Below are positions 1 through 6,048 of a stretch of DNA of 7,835 bases, piece after piece. The position numbers and the translations under genes were made by a program. The DNA comes from an uncultured bacterium (GTDB taxonomy: Bacteria > Bdellovibrionota_C > UBA2361 > SZUA-149 > CALKYB01): the NCBI GenBank assembly GCA_938003565.1, contig CALKYB010000326.1, positions 1-7,835 on the forward strand. Reading direction: 5' to 3'. Every line of letters begins with the position of its first letter. Positions within the stretch are counted from its first letter, which is position 1. The notes under the pieces are model-generated. The model was not told the DNA's origin. It saw nothing but the letters and a program-made list of their open reading frames with translations, and did not search any database.

Positions 1-1619
1 TCTCTAATTGATGGTGTAACAAGAAGGTTCTCTTGAATGAAAATATCTAGTAGCCATTCGTGGGCAAAACGAAGTTCCTCCGGCTGGTCAATTCTAGCTA
101 GTGGCTGAAAAGAAAGCGGTGAGTCTTCTGCTGCTAAATCGTAATAGTCTCCCCCAACTCCAGCGGTTAGAGTTCTAGCGCTGCCTCCTTTATCGAAAAT
201 ATAGACTTGGGCCTCTTCGTATCTTAGAAACTGGGCAGCCATGAGGTTTAGAAGAACTGATTTTCCTGCACCGGTGGGTCCAAGCACAAGAGTGTGGCCA
301 ACATCGCCAACATGGGGGGAGAAACGAAACTGTGTGCTACCGTTAGTTCTTGCTAGAAAAAGTGGTGGGGCGTTTAGGTGGCTGTTTGTTGCGGGGCCAG
401 ACCAGACGCAAGAAAGAGGTATTAGGTGAGAGAGGTTTAGAGTGTTTAGAATTGGCCGCCTGACATTATTTCGACAATTCCCTGGAATACTTCCTAGCCA
501 GGCATCCGTCGCGTTTACACTCTCAAGCTTAGTCGTAAATCCTAGACTGTTGATTGCTCGCTCCACTTCCTGAGCGGCTCCAACTACTTTCTCCAGGTCA
601 GCTGACTCAAGAACAACTGTGGTTGTAAAATATCCGTAGGCAACTTCATCAGCTTGAAGCTCCTCTAGGGCAGAGTTGGCATCATGCGCATTGTTTAGGG
701 CATCACTATCCTCCATTACACTGCTCTCCCCAGAAACTACCTCTTTTAGAAGAGTCACCACGCCTTTTCGTTTTGCAAACCAACGCTTCTTGTAACGACG
801 AAGCTCACGCTCAGCTTCTGATTTATCCATAGTAATAAAACGAGTAGTCCAGCGGTATTCAACTGAGAGGCGGTTTAATAGGTCCAGGAGCCCTGGTTGG
901 CTAGAGGCTGGAAAACCCTTAAGGCTTACTATGCGAAGGTGTTTACTACCTAACTTTGGCTCAAAGCCTGGAAGTAGGTCAGAATCGACTAGAAGAGAAT
1001 CCAGGTACATTGGACACTCAGGAACTGTAATTGAGTGCGGTTTTTCAGAGATTGTAGAGTGCAGGTAAGTTAGAGTTTCTGCGTCACTTAGAAGTGCTGC
1101 CTCTGGAAACACTCGGCTTAGAAGGTTAACCACCCTCCCCACCTCGGAGCTAAACATCTCAAGTAGCTTGTTATAGTCAGTATTTACTGAATTAGTAGTG
1201 TCTAGAAAAGTAGAGGCTACTTTGTTCTGAGCATCACTTGGCGGCAAATAAACTAAGGTTAGGTAATAGCTGGACTCAAAGTGGCCGACTGACTCAAAGC
1301 TAAGTCGTCTCTCCTCATCAATTAGAAAGCTAATTGGCTCTGGAAAGTCTGAGAGTGGATAGCTATTTGACTCCTCTCTTTTTGCCTCGGCATAAAGGCA
1401 CCAACCGGAGCCGAGGCTTGATAAAACATTATTTATTCTGGCAGAAACTATCATCAACTCGCTCTCAGTTGATGAGTCTAAGTCGGGGCCACGGTATTTT
1501 ATCGTGGATTGGAATGAGCCGTCTTTGTTTAGTATCACCCCGGGGGCAATCAGGGCTGCCCAGGGGAGAAGGTCAGAGAGAGAATTAGGGTTCTCGCGGT
1601 ACTGCTTTAGATTAAGCAT
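1..1619 (-). CDS. trbE: TrbE/VirB4-family conjugation ATPase (C-terminus beyond window)
   Basis: This is the hexameric ATPase that powers pilus assembly and substrate transfer at the inner-membrane base of a type IV secretion system. The first 539 codons are present and the frame stays open to base 1, so the Walker B and C-terminal parts lie outside the window. Seen in the translation: an N-terminal region typical of the CagE/TrbE/VirB family (starting MLNLKQYRENPNSLSDLLPW), then a P-loop GPTGAGKS at about residues 447-454, followed by a conserved stretch near VYIFDKGGSART. The ATG at 1619 is chosen because it is preceded by AAGGAAG at good spacing and overlaps the trbD stop by 8 bp (ATGCTTAA), which implies translational coupling. 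Family members are usually about 800 residues, so roughly two thirds of the protein is visible. I am sure of the family; TrbE rather than VirB4 naming rests on its TrbC and TrbD neighbours. Confidence 0.95.
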   Translation of the reverse strand, partial: MLNLKQYRENPNSLSDLLPWAALIAPGVILNKDGSFQSTIKYRGPDLDSSTESELMIVSARINNVLSSLGSGWCLYAEAKREESNSYPLSDFPEPISFLIDEERRLSFESVGHFESSYYLTLVYLPPSDAQNKVASTFLDTTNSVNTDYNKLLEMFSSEVGRVVNLLSRVFPEAALLSDAETLTYLHSTISEKPHSITVPECPMYLDSLLVDSDLLPGFEPKLGSKHLRIVSLKGFPASSQPGLLDLLNRLSVEYRWTTRFITMDKSEAERELRRYKKRWFAKRKGVVTLLKEVVSGESSVMEDSDALNNAHDANSALEELQADEVAYGYFTTTVVLESADLEKVVGAAQEVERAINSLGFTTKLESVNATDAWLGSIPGNCRNNVRRPILNTLNLSHLIPLSCVWSGPATNSHLNAPPLFLARTNGSTQFRFSPHVGDVGHTLVLGPTGAGKSVLLNLMAAQFLRYEEAQVYIFDKGGSARTLTAGVGGDYYDLAAEDSPLSFQPLARIDQPEELRFAHEWLLDIFIQENLLVTPSIR

Positions 1620-1860
1620 GGTAGTACTTCCTTTGCTTGATTTGCCTTCTAAAAGTCTCAAAGAAATAGGGATCTTCTTTTGCAAGATGAGTGGCTGCTA
1701 ATTGGATTGCTAAACCCAGGGGTATTGCCCAGAGGGAATGTAGACCAAGGGCGAGGGCTGCCGTAATTGTTCCGTTAAGTATTGTCATCTCTCTTGGAGC
1801 CCCTGCTATCATTATTACTTGCGTTAAAGATCGGTGGATTGGGATCTGAAATCCCTCCAC
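1612..1860 (-). CDS. trbD: TrbD/VirB3-family conjugation membrane protein
   Basis: A small inner-membrane component of the conjugative type IV secretion apparatus, known in the family to act with the VirB4/TrbE ATPase. The 82-residue product has the family features: an N-terminal IPIHRSLT motif (about residues 6-13), then APREMTILN, a hydrophobic hairpin at about residues 28-58 likely to insert in the membrane, and a charged C-terminal tail (KEDPYFFETFRRQIKQRK). The start is a GTG at 1860 that overlaps the trbC stop by one base (TAGTG), with GGAG about 10 nt upstream inside trbC. A later start would remove the conserved IPIHRSLT segment. Its end overlaps trbE by 8 bp. Length and order between a pilin and TrbE match the family. 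Confidence 0.9.
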   Translation of the reverse strand: MEGFQIPIHRSLTQVIMIAGAPREMTILNGTITAALALGLHSLWAIPLGLAIQLAATHLAKEDPYFFETFRRQIKQRKYYHA

Positions 1861-2171
1861 TAGAATGCGGCTCCGGCAGCGAAGCCAAAGAAGGATAGAA
1901 AAAACGATGTTGCAGCAAAGGCGATTGTGAGGCCGAAAACTACCCAGAGCATTTTTCGCATTCCTCCCCCACCCTCTCCAAACGCTAGAGTTAGACCAGT
2001 GGTGATTATTGCTAGCACTCCTATTGCTTTGGCCACGGGACCAGACATCGATGTTAGGATTTGCTCAAGCGGGCCTTCCCAGGGCATGCCAGAGCCAGCA
2101 GCGTAGGCTGAAGATACTGGAAGTAAAATTAGTAAAGCACCTATTAAGGCGACTTCTTTTTGATTGTTCAT
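1860..2171 (-). CDS. trbC: TrbC/VirB2-family conjugative pilin precursor
   Basis: The precursor of the major pilus subunit. The 103-residue protein has a charged N-terminus (MNNQKE), a hydrophobic signal segment at residues 7-22 and a likely signal-peptidase site after AYA (residues 22-24). The mature part has the conserved GMPWEGPLEQILTSMSGP region (about 28-45) and two hydrophobic helices (about 46-65 and 74-97) separated by a glycine-rich loop, GEGGGG. This matches the TrbC/VirB2 two-helix pilin plan; in RP4 TrbC the processed pilin is cyclised, but that cannot be inferred here. The ATG at 2171 has GGAG six bases upstream. It is the first gene of this transcript: no trbB ATPase gene precedes it, unlike the RP4 order trbB-trbC-trbD-trbE. 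Translation is probably coupled into trbD. Confidence 0.92.
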   Translation of the reverse strand: MNNQKEVALIGALLILLPVSSAYAAGSGMPWEGPLEQILTSMSGPVAKAIGVLAIITTGLTLAFGEGGGGMRKMLWVVFGLTIAFAATSFFLSFFGFAAGAAF

Positions 2172-2245
2172 TTTAGTCTCCGAAAACAGAACGAGTTAAA
2201 ACTTTGTTGAGATTCTCCCCTCGTATATGTTATCGGCTACTCCAA

Positions 2246-2263
2246 CCGAAGGTTCCGAAAGTT
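2246..2263. repeat. Tandem 9-bp direct repeat upstream of trbC
   Basis: CCGAAGGTT (2246-2254) is followed immediately by CCGAAAGTT (2255-2263), differing at one base. It lies about 75-90 bp upstream of the trbC start, where an operon promoter would be expected. On the minus strand a weak TATACG lies just downstream of it, but I could not find a convincing -35/-10 pair. A regulator site for the transfer operon is possible. The rest of 2172-2303 shows nothing else I can support. Confidence 0.35.
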
Positions 2264-2303
2264 AATTGCGAACAGTCTATTTTCAGAGATTGTTTTTTAT
2301 AAG

Positions 2304-2887
2304 ATGGCGGGAAATGAAACGGTTGGCATTCATAACTTTAAGGCAGCTATGGATTTACTAAGTTGTCAACAGCTAAATGGTTTAGAAAAATTTTTTATGT
2401 TTTTTTAGAAAAACACCAATCAAGCAAATATCTTGCTATTTTATAAAGAAGAACTTCTCCATGTAGTTGTAGAACACCAACTCTATGCAGAGGTTGTCAG
2501 CTTCAACTCTCGAAAGCTACCGGTAGGGAGTCCAAATTAAATCGGTACTCAGTGCGTACCAATTTGGTCAAACTTAACAGGACTTCCTCCTATTGTTAGT
2601 GATCAGCATTACAGTAAATGACAAAACACATCTCTTTGCTAGGTATAAAGCCAAAAAGCCTCCCAAGGTCAGTCAGGGGTTTGAACTCAAAAAGAACCAA
2701 CTCGGCAAACTCCTTTGGGGCGAAGACCTGCGTGGCAGTGAGATTGAAGATCTATTACAAATAGACTCCAAGAGGATATTGTTTTTGGGGCAATAATGAA
2801 AAGGGTTATAACTGCTTTGTTTGCAATGAGGCCGAACAAGAGCTTTGGATTAAAGATCCCCCAATAACTTCTCTTCGCATTTTCTAA
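2304..2887 (+). pseudogene. Probable decayed gene of unknown family
   Basis: No single frame is open, but successive frames read like pieces of one protein. From ATG 2304 one frame runs to 2621 (MAGNETVGIHNFKAAMDLL..., EELLHVVVEHQLYAEVV..., IWSNLTGLPPIVSDQHYSK), broken only by TAG at 2406 and TAA at 2538. At about 2610-2620 the sense continues in the +1 frame, open from 2578 to 2793 (NDKTHLFARYKAKKPPKVSQ..., LLWGEDLRGSEIEDLLQ). In the T5G4 run at 2782-2790 it passes to the third frame (FWGNNEKGYNCFVCNEAEQE...SLRIF) and stops at TAA 2885. Removing one base from that run joins the last two pieces smoothly. The composite would be about 190 residues, with a CxxC near its end. I do not recognise the family. 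Continuity is my judgement from the translations; alternatively a small intact gene of up to 67 codons starts at TTG 2593 or GTG 2599, though neither start has a good ribosome site. Confidence 0.45.
2532..2567 (+). repeat. Two-part inverted repeat (hairpin)
   Basis: CCAAATT (2532-2538) pairs with AATTTGG (2561-2567), and GGTAC (2544-2548) with GTACC (2556-2560), giving 12 pairs around a 7-nt loop with a 5-nt bulge on the left side. The outer flanks GGGAGTCC (2526-2533) and GGACTTCC (2579-2586) could form a competing arm. It lies inside the proposed decayed gene, and the TAA at 2538 falls in it. It is not followed by a T-tract, so it is not a standard terminator. Confidence 0.5.
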
Positions 2888-2966
2888 ATACTATTTAGTT
2901 AGGTTCTTATGCTTACTGCTCTTTCTATTGACTTTTTTACTCCATCTTTTCAGGACATTAACCATC

Positions 2967-2995
2967 TTTATTCCGCACTATATTTATGCTATATT
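2967..2995 (+). promoter_or_regulatory. Candidate extended -10 promoter for the 173-codon gene
   Basis: TTTATT (2967-2972), a 17-bp spacer and TATATT (2990-2995), with TG one base upstream of the -10 (TGCTATATT). Initiation would fall near 3002, leaving a leader of about 150 nt before the ATG at 3152. The -35 match is weak; the -10 element is good. Confidence 0.45.
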
Positions 2996-3027
2996 AAGCC
3001 CTTTTGGGTAGATTGTTCGCAAGAACC

Positions 3028-3061
3028 GCCTCTTTAATCAATTCACTTTGAACAAAGAGGC
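3028..3061 (+). repeat. Perfect 8-bp stem in the leader of the 173-codon gene
   Basis: GCCTCTTT (3028-3035) and AAAGAGGC (3054-3061) form a perfect stem with an 18-nt loop that could itself pair TTCA with TGAA. No T-run follows on either strand, so it is more likely a leader structure or a protein site than a terminator. It lies between the candidate promoter at 2967-2995 and the ATG at 3152. Confidence 0.5.
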
Positions 3062-3151
3062 AGTGGCAAATGGTTTTACGTTTGGTGGTCTGCCGCTTTC
3101 TCTCGGCTTTATTCTAGGGGAATCGTCAGCCCACCAACAAGGTATAGTAAA

Positions 3152-3673
3152 ATGTCAATCAAAGCCTTAGACGAACTCATTGCCCGCCACCCAGTGGTTA
3201 AACGATGTATATTAAAAGCTGATGAAATGGGAGGTACCGTCCACGTGAATATGGACAGTGAGTTACCGATCTTCAATAAGGTCCAGGTCAACGAAGGTCG
3301 ATTTCGCCAGGAAGCTCTACGCTGCCATGCCTGGTCAAACTTTGAGGTTAACGATCCTTCCGGGACGACTAACCGAGTCTTCATAATTGGAGATGGCGAT
3401 GAAGAACTTCATGACTTAGAGCAAGGAGTCGAAAACGGATACGGCCCAGAGTATGTTTCTACAGCTCTACTATCTGGTAATTTTGACCCTAATGAGGTTC
3501 GGTTTGTTATAGAGGTTTATCAGCATTGGAGCAACATTGATGACAATTATCAAAATATGATTGAAGTCTACTTCTACGATAAAACCATAGATCGTTTAGT
3601 CATGTCCTATTATATGGATAGTGAAAAACACTATGCCCAAGCTCTCGCTGCCGCTATGGAAGCAAATAGCTAA
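3152..3673 (+). CDS. Acidic protein of unknown function, 173 residues
   Basis: I do not recognise the family. The translation looks like a folded soluble protein: an N-terminal helix (SIKALDELIARHPVVKRC), a beta-rich middle (GGTVHVNMDSELPIFNKVQV, RVFIIGDGDEELHDLE), aromatic segments (VIEVYQHWSNIDDNYQNMIEVYFYDKT) and an alanine-rich C-terminal helix (HYAQALAAAMEANS). It is clearly acidic, with no signal peptide or membrane helix. The ATG at 3152 has AAGG about 9 nt upstream. The same frame is open further upstream, to a TAA at 3035, and beyond that TAA a 42-codon stretch starts at ATG 2909, so an older, longer N-terminus broken by a nonsense codon cannot be excluded. It is convergent with the partition operon. 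No function can be inferred from position. Confidence 0.75.
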   Translation: MSIKALDELIARHPVVKRCILKADEMGGTVHVNMDSELPIFNKVQVNEGRFRQEALRCHAWSNFEVNDPSGTTNRVFIIGDGDEELHDLEQGVENGYGPEYVSTALLSGNFDPNEVRFVIEVYQHWSNIDDNYQNMIEVYFYDKTIDRLVMSYYMDSEKHYAQALAAAMEANS

Positions 3674-3687
3674 ACTTAAAGGTAAAT

Positions 3688-3763
3688 AATAGCCACTGTC
3701 TCTTAATTTCTAGTAGTTGCGAGAAGACAATAATTGGAAGGGCCAGACAGATGGCCTACTATT
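3688..3763. repeat. Bulged long inverted repeat between convergent genes
   Basis: AATAG-CCA-CTGTCT (3688-3701) can pair with AGACAG-TGG-CTATT (3745-3763) using 14 pairs, with a 1-nt and a 4-nt bulge on the right arm and a loop of about 43 nt. The gap 3674-3783 separates two genes that converge, so a two-way terminator is expected. The shorter GGGCC/GGCCT hairpin (3740-3757, one G-U pair) followed by TTTT at 3762-3765 is the best simple terminator on the plus strand, but it is weak. Confidence 0.35.
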
Positions 3764-3783
3764 TTGGAAACCACCAAACCACG

Positions 3784-4365
3784 CTAACTTCTCTTAATTC
3801 CCAATCTCATTCTAACAACTTCAAGAAGCTCTTCCTCGGAGCTAATAGGAGTAGTTTGAAAAGACTCTAAGAATGCTGCTATTGCAACTCGAACCAACGT
3901 ATTAGCCGTAATTCTTTCTCGCTTTGCTGGTCGAATCTTCTGAAGTTCCTTAGCCAGCAAGTCTAACTGAACTTTCATCTCGCTACTCAAAGGAACAGTG
4001 ACACGCTCAGAATAAACTTCTGCTTTGGTGGGAATATCCTTTTCCAACATTGACTCTTCAACTCTTGGACGAGGCGGAACACTTCTAGCAACTAACGGTG
4101 TTCTGCCCAGCGACTGCCTCACAGGTGACTGACCATCGGCCATACTAGAGGGGCGTTCTTCCAATTTAGGCTCCGCGCTTGGGCTGGGGTTAAGCCTAAC
4201 TTCCCTCACCTCTTTGGTCTCTTTCGAAGCTGGCTTAGGTTCGGAATCACGAGTATCTCGAAATGGACTATCCCGCTTTGGTTTATTGGGTGACAATGCA
4301 GACATAGAGCCCATGCCCTGGATACCCTTACTCAGCTCTTCTTCAGTTACTTGACCTTTAGCCAT
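3784..4365 (-). CDS. ParB-position partition protein with C-terminal RHH-like domain
   Basis: Probably the centromere-binding partner of the ParA encoded just upstream. The 193-residue protein has two parts. Residues about 1-115 are rich in Pro, Ser, Glu, Lys and Arg and probably disordered; in small RHH partition proteins such as ParG and omega a flexible N-terminus stimulates the ParA ATPase. Residues about 119-170 fit a ribbon-helix-helix: a short strand SERVTVPL, a helix EMKVQLDLLAKELQKI, then NTLVRVAIAAFLESF. There is no sign of a KorB/Spo0J-type ParB core, so this looks like a type Ib partner, though with a much longer N-terminal tail than ParG or omega. The ATG at 4365 overlaps the parA stop by 8 bp (ATGGCTAA) and is preceded by AGGAG and AGGT. 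The RHH call is by pattern only; a remnant or unrelated adaptor is the alternative. Confidence 0.7.
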   Translation of the reverse strand: MAKGQVTEEELSKGIQGMGSMSALSPNKPKRDSPFRDTRDSEPKPASKETKEVREVRLNPSPSAEPKLEERPSSMADGQSPVRQSLGRTPLVARSVPPRPRVEESMLEKDIPTKAEVYSERVTVPLSSEMKVQLDLLAKELQKIRPAKRERITANTLVRVAIAAFLESFQTTPISSEEELLEVVRMRLGIKRS

Positions 4366-5224
4366 TTGCTACCTGCTCCTGTCCAAAATCTTCTTCCTGA
4401 GAAACAGCATTAGGCATAGTTGTTTGCCCTTTTGCCTCTACTCTTTCTAAAAATTCCTCGGCTAACTTGGAATAGTCCTGAGTTCCCCTACCCTGAGCCG
4501 AGTTTTCAAAATCGAAAATAGTTTTTTGAACACTTGGAGCAGATTTCGCTTTCGTATTCACTCTAACCCGAGTGTTGAATAAATTCTCACCCAATTGATC
4601 TCGAAGAATATTTTCGGTCTTCCTACAAATACTCTCTCGATGAGAATAGTTTGTTAAAACGACGCCAAGAACTTGGAGGCTTGGTGCCAATTTCTGCATC
4701 TTTCCAATTGAAGTGCCCAACAAAGTAAGCCCAACCATTGGAAGATACTCAGCGCTGCAAGGAACCATAAAATAGTCACTTGCAACTAAAGAATTCATAA
4801 CAACAAGACCAATGCTTGGTGGATTATCAAAAAGCACAAAGTCATACTCTGCAAGCCGGGTGGTTCTCTCAAGACAAAGTTTTAATATCCCTTCCCTACC
4901 TGTGGCTGAAACTAAACTTATTTCTGTTCCAGCAAAATCTTCAGTAACGGGAATAATATCTAATCCTCTTGTACCAGTTGGAGTAATTAAATCATCCAGC
5001 CCAGCTTCCTCCATTAAAGCTTCATAAAGTGTAAACGGCTCTTCTTCAGGGTCGTAGGCAATTGGGCCAATTAGAGAGCTAGTTAAATTCTGTTGCGCAT
5101 CTAAGTCTACTACCAAGACCTTCTTACCCACTCGGGCCAAGGCTGCACCAAGACTGGCAGTAACAGAAGTCTTTAAACAACCACCTTTATGATTAACAAG
5201 AGTTACAATAATTGGTTTTTTCAT
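4358..5224 (-). CDS. parA: ParA-family partition ATPase (short, type Ib-like)
   Basis: The Walker-type ATPase that moves or positions plasmid copies over the nucleoid. The 288-residue product begins almost directly with the deviant Walker A motif HKGGCLKTS (residues 12-20), which keeps both the signature lysine (K13) and the P-loop lysine (K18). Walker A' is VVDLDAQQN (38-46) and Walker B is FVLFDNPPS (129-137). There is no N-terminal HTH extension, which marks the short type Ib class whose partners are usually RHH proteins. Two deviations stand out: Leu replaces the usual Gly before the P-loop Lys (KGGVGKT to KGGCLKT), and Asn occupies the usual Cys or Thr position of DxPP. The C-terminal 20-25 residues are a polar tail. 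The ATG at 5224 overlaps the upstream HTH gene stop by 4 bp (ATGA) and has GAGGG seven bases upstream. Confidence 0.93.
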   Translation of the reverse strand: MKKPIIVTLVNHKGGCLKTSVTASLGAALARVGKKVLVVDLDAQQNLTSSLIGPIAYDPEEEPFTLYEALMEEAGLDDLITPTGTRGLDIIPVTEDFAGTEISLVSATGREGILKLCLERTTRLAEYDFVLFDNPPSIGLVVMNSLVASDYFMVPCSAEYLPMVGLTLLGTSIGKMQKLAPSLQVLGVVLTNYSHRESICRKTENILRDQLGENLFNTRVRVNTKAKSAPSVQKTIFDFENSAQGRGTQDYSKLAEEFLERVEAKGQTTMPNAVSQEEDFGQEQVANG

Positions 5225-5493
5225 CGCTGTGCCCTCGCCTGTTTAACTTGAAGCCATTCTTCGAATTCATCTTTCTTAATTTTCCATCTACCACCTTGAA
5301 CCAAGCGAAATGCAGGTAATTCACCCTCGTCTATATACTTGTAGATGGTATTCTTGTGGACACCGAGTAGACTCGCTGCCTGCGGAACAGAAATAACTGT
5401 CGCAACTTCATTAGAGTCGTCAGTTGTAACTTTTTTTTGTGCGTTTACTTCTGAAGCCATGTCTTTTTCGTGCCTAAAATTAGTATTTAACAC
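5221..5493 (-). CDS. Excisionase/AlpA-like helix-turn-helix protein, first gene of par operon
   Basis: A small DNA-binding protein, probably the regulator of this operon or an accessory centromere-binding factor. Residues about 33-82 match the HTH_17/excisionase pattern: VISVPQAASLLGVHKNTIYKYIDEG, then ELPAFRLVQGGRWKIKKDEFEEWL, that is, a helix-turn-helix followed by the wing carrying RW.I and a final EEWL helix. The N-terminal 30 residues are polar and probably flexible. Two starts are possible: GTG at 5493, with GAGGT about 9 nt upstream (used here), or ATG at 5460 (residue 12), which lacks a good ribosome site but leaves the domain intact. It overlaps parA by 4 bp, so it is surely co-transcribed. 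Its likely targets are the shared elements at 5494-5535 and 6195-6239, because both operon upstream regions carry them; this is inference. Confidence 0.85.
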   Translation of the reverse strand: MLNTNFRHEKDMASEVNAQKKVTTDDSNEVATVISVPQAASLLGVHKNTIYKYIDEGELPAFRLVQGGRWKIKKDEFEEWLQVKQARAQR

Positions 5494-5535
5494 TGTTTAA
5501 CTACCTCAGCACTAACACGTCACAGTTTGTCACAC
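5494..5535. promoter_or_regulatory. Operator-like elements upstream of the par operon
   Basis: TGTTTAACTA (5494-5503) is a half copy of the 19-bp palindrome at 6195-6213. ACAGTTTGTCACAC (5522-5535) is a perfect inverse copy of 6226-6239. GTCACA also occurs twice, exactly 10 bp apart (5519-5524, 5529-5534), so a dimer could bind on one helix face. The elements sit directly upstream of the HTH gene start, the normal place for autoregulation. I found no convincing sigma70 promoter here on the minus strand. Confidence 0.55.
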
Positions 5536-5610
5536 ACCAGAAAAGTTTTATTCAAGTTAGAAAAAGCTATAGAGTGAACTTTCTTTACTGAATCACTCAA
5601 CATACGACCT

Positions 5611-5633
5611 AGTTCCGAACTTCTGAAGTTCAT
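5611..5633. repeat. Octad cluster A with 15-bp palindrome
   Basis: Two octads, AACTTCTG and AAGTTCAT (5618-5633), form the perfect palindrome GAACTTC-T-GAAGTTC at 5617-5631. It is preceded by the small palindrome AGTTC-C-GAACT (5611-5621), which shares bases with it. It is the array edge nearest the par operon. Confidence 0.7.
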
Positions 5634-5670
5634 AGTTTAAACACCAAGTCGCAAGTCAGTCGACGGCTTA

Positions 5671-5710
5671 AAGTTATGAAGTTACGAAATTCAGAAGTTA
5701 AGAAGTTTAC
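5671..5710. repeat. Octad cluster B, five direct units
   Basis: AAGTTATG, AAGTTACG, AAATTCAG, AAGTTAAG and AAGTTTAC follow one another without gaps, all in the AAGTT orientation. They diverge more from the TTC core than the other clusters. Confidence 0.75.
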
Positions 5711-5741
5711 AATTTCGGCCAACCAAACTCATTAAAGCATA

Positions 5742-5789
5742 GACTTCATAAGTTCATAACTTCTAAACTTACGAACTTATGAACTTAAG
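5742..5789. repeat. Octad cluster C, six units mostly in AACTT orientation
   Basis: GACTTCAT, AAGTTCAT, AACTTCTA, AACTTACG, AACTTATG and AACTTAAG run in perfect 8-bp register. CATAAGTTC (5747-5755) and GAACTTATG (5773-5781) form a 9-bp inverted repeat. Most units face opposite to cluster B across a 31-bp gap. Confidence 0.75.
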
Positions 5790-5907
5790 CAAGCTTTAAC
5801 GGCTAGCTTCGGGGCGTGAAGGAGAATGTATTCGATACTGAGGTCTAAATAGGGTTCTAGTGGACTAAATTCGGCTGAAATCGAAAGTTTATGAAAAACC
5901 CAACCTC

Positions 5908-6044
5908 GTGCCTAGTCGAATAGCGAAATGCAGCTGAGGCTTTTTACTAGCTAATTCAAAAACAAGGTCTACAGAGTTTCGAAGTTCTGAAGTTCTGGAG
6001 TTCACAACTTCAGAACTACAACACCTCAAACCTTAACTAGGCAC
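5908..6044. repeat. 9-bp inverted repeat enclosing octad cluster D
   Basis: GTGCCTAGT (5908-5916) and ACTAGGCAC (6036-6044) are perfect inverse copies 119 bp apart. They lie on either side of cluster D but are not octads, so they are a different kind of site. The stretch between clusters C and D (5790-5973) is otherwise unannotated; it holds only a small CTTC/GAAG hairpin at about 5807-5821. Confidence 0.5.
5974..6021. repeat. Octad cluster D, dyad of six units
   Basis: GAGTTTCG, AAGTTCTG, AAGTTCTG, GAGTTCAC, AACTTCAG and AACTACAA run in register. The orientation flips in the middle, so AGTTCTGAAGTT (5983-5994) and AACTTCAGAACT (6006-6017) make a perfect 12-bp inverted repeat with an 11-nt loop. 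Confidence 0.8.
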
Positions 6045-6048
6045 CCAC

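Noticed and set aside
241..429. 62-codon plus-strand frame
   Set aside because: It is the reverse of the trbE P-loop region; the minus-strand frame carries the conserved motif.
1334..1701. Two overlapping plus-strand frames of 84 and 65 codons
   Set aside because: They lie opposite trbE and the trbE/trbD junction and have no recognisable content.
2421..2441. Plus-strand terminator AGCAA-ATATC-TTGCT-ATTTT
   Set aside because: Only five AT-rich pairs and it lies within the protein-like frame of the decayed gene.
2304..2621. Stop-codon readthrough or an alternative genetic code to explain the internal TAG and TAA
   Set aside because: TAG ends trbC and TAA ends trbD, parA and rep in the same window, so both act as normal stops.
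3109..3384. 91-codon minus-strand frame
   Set aside because: Antisense to the 173-codon gene, which has a better start, a longer frame and more protein-like composition.
4812..5027. 71-codon plus-strand frame
   Set aside because: Opposite parA; low-complexity Ser/Val-rich translation.
5921..5946. Terminator formed by GCCT...AGGC-TTTTT near 5911-5945
   Set aside because: The stem is four pairs with a long mismatched interior; too weak to call.
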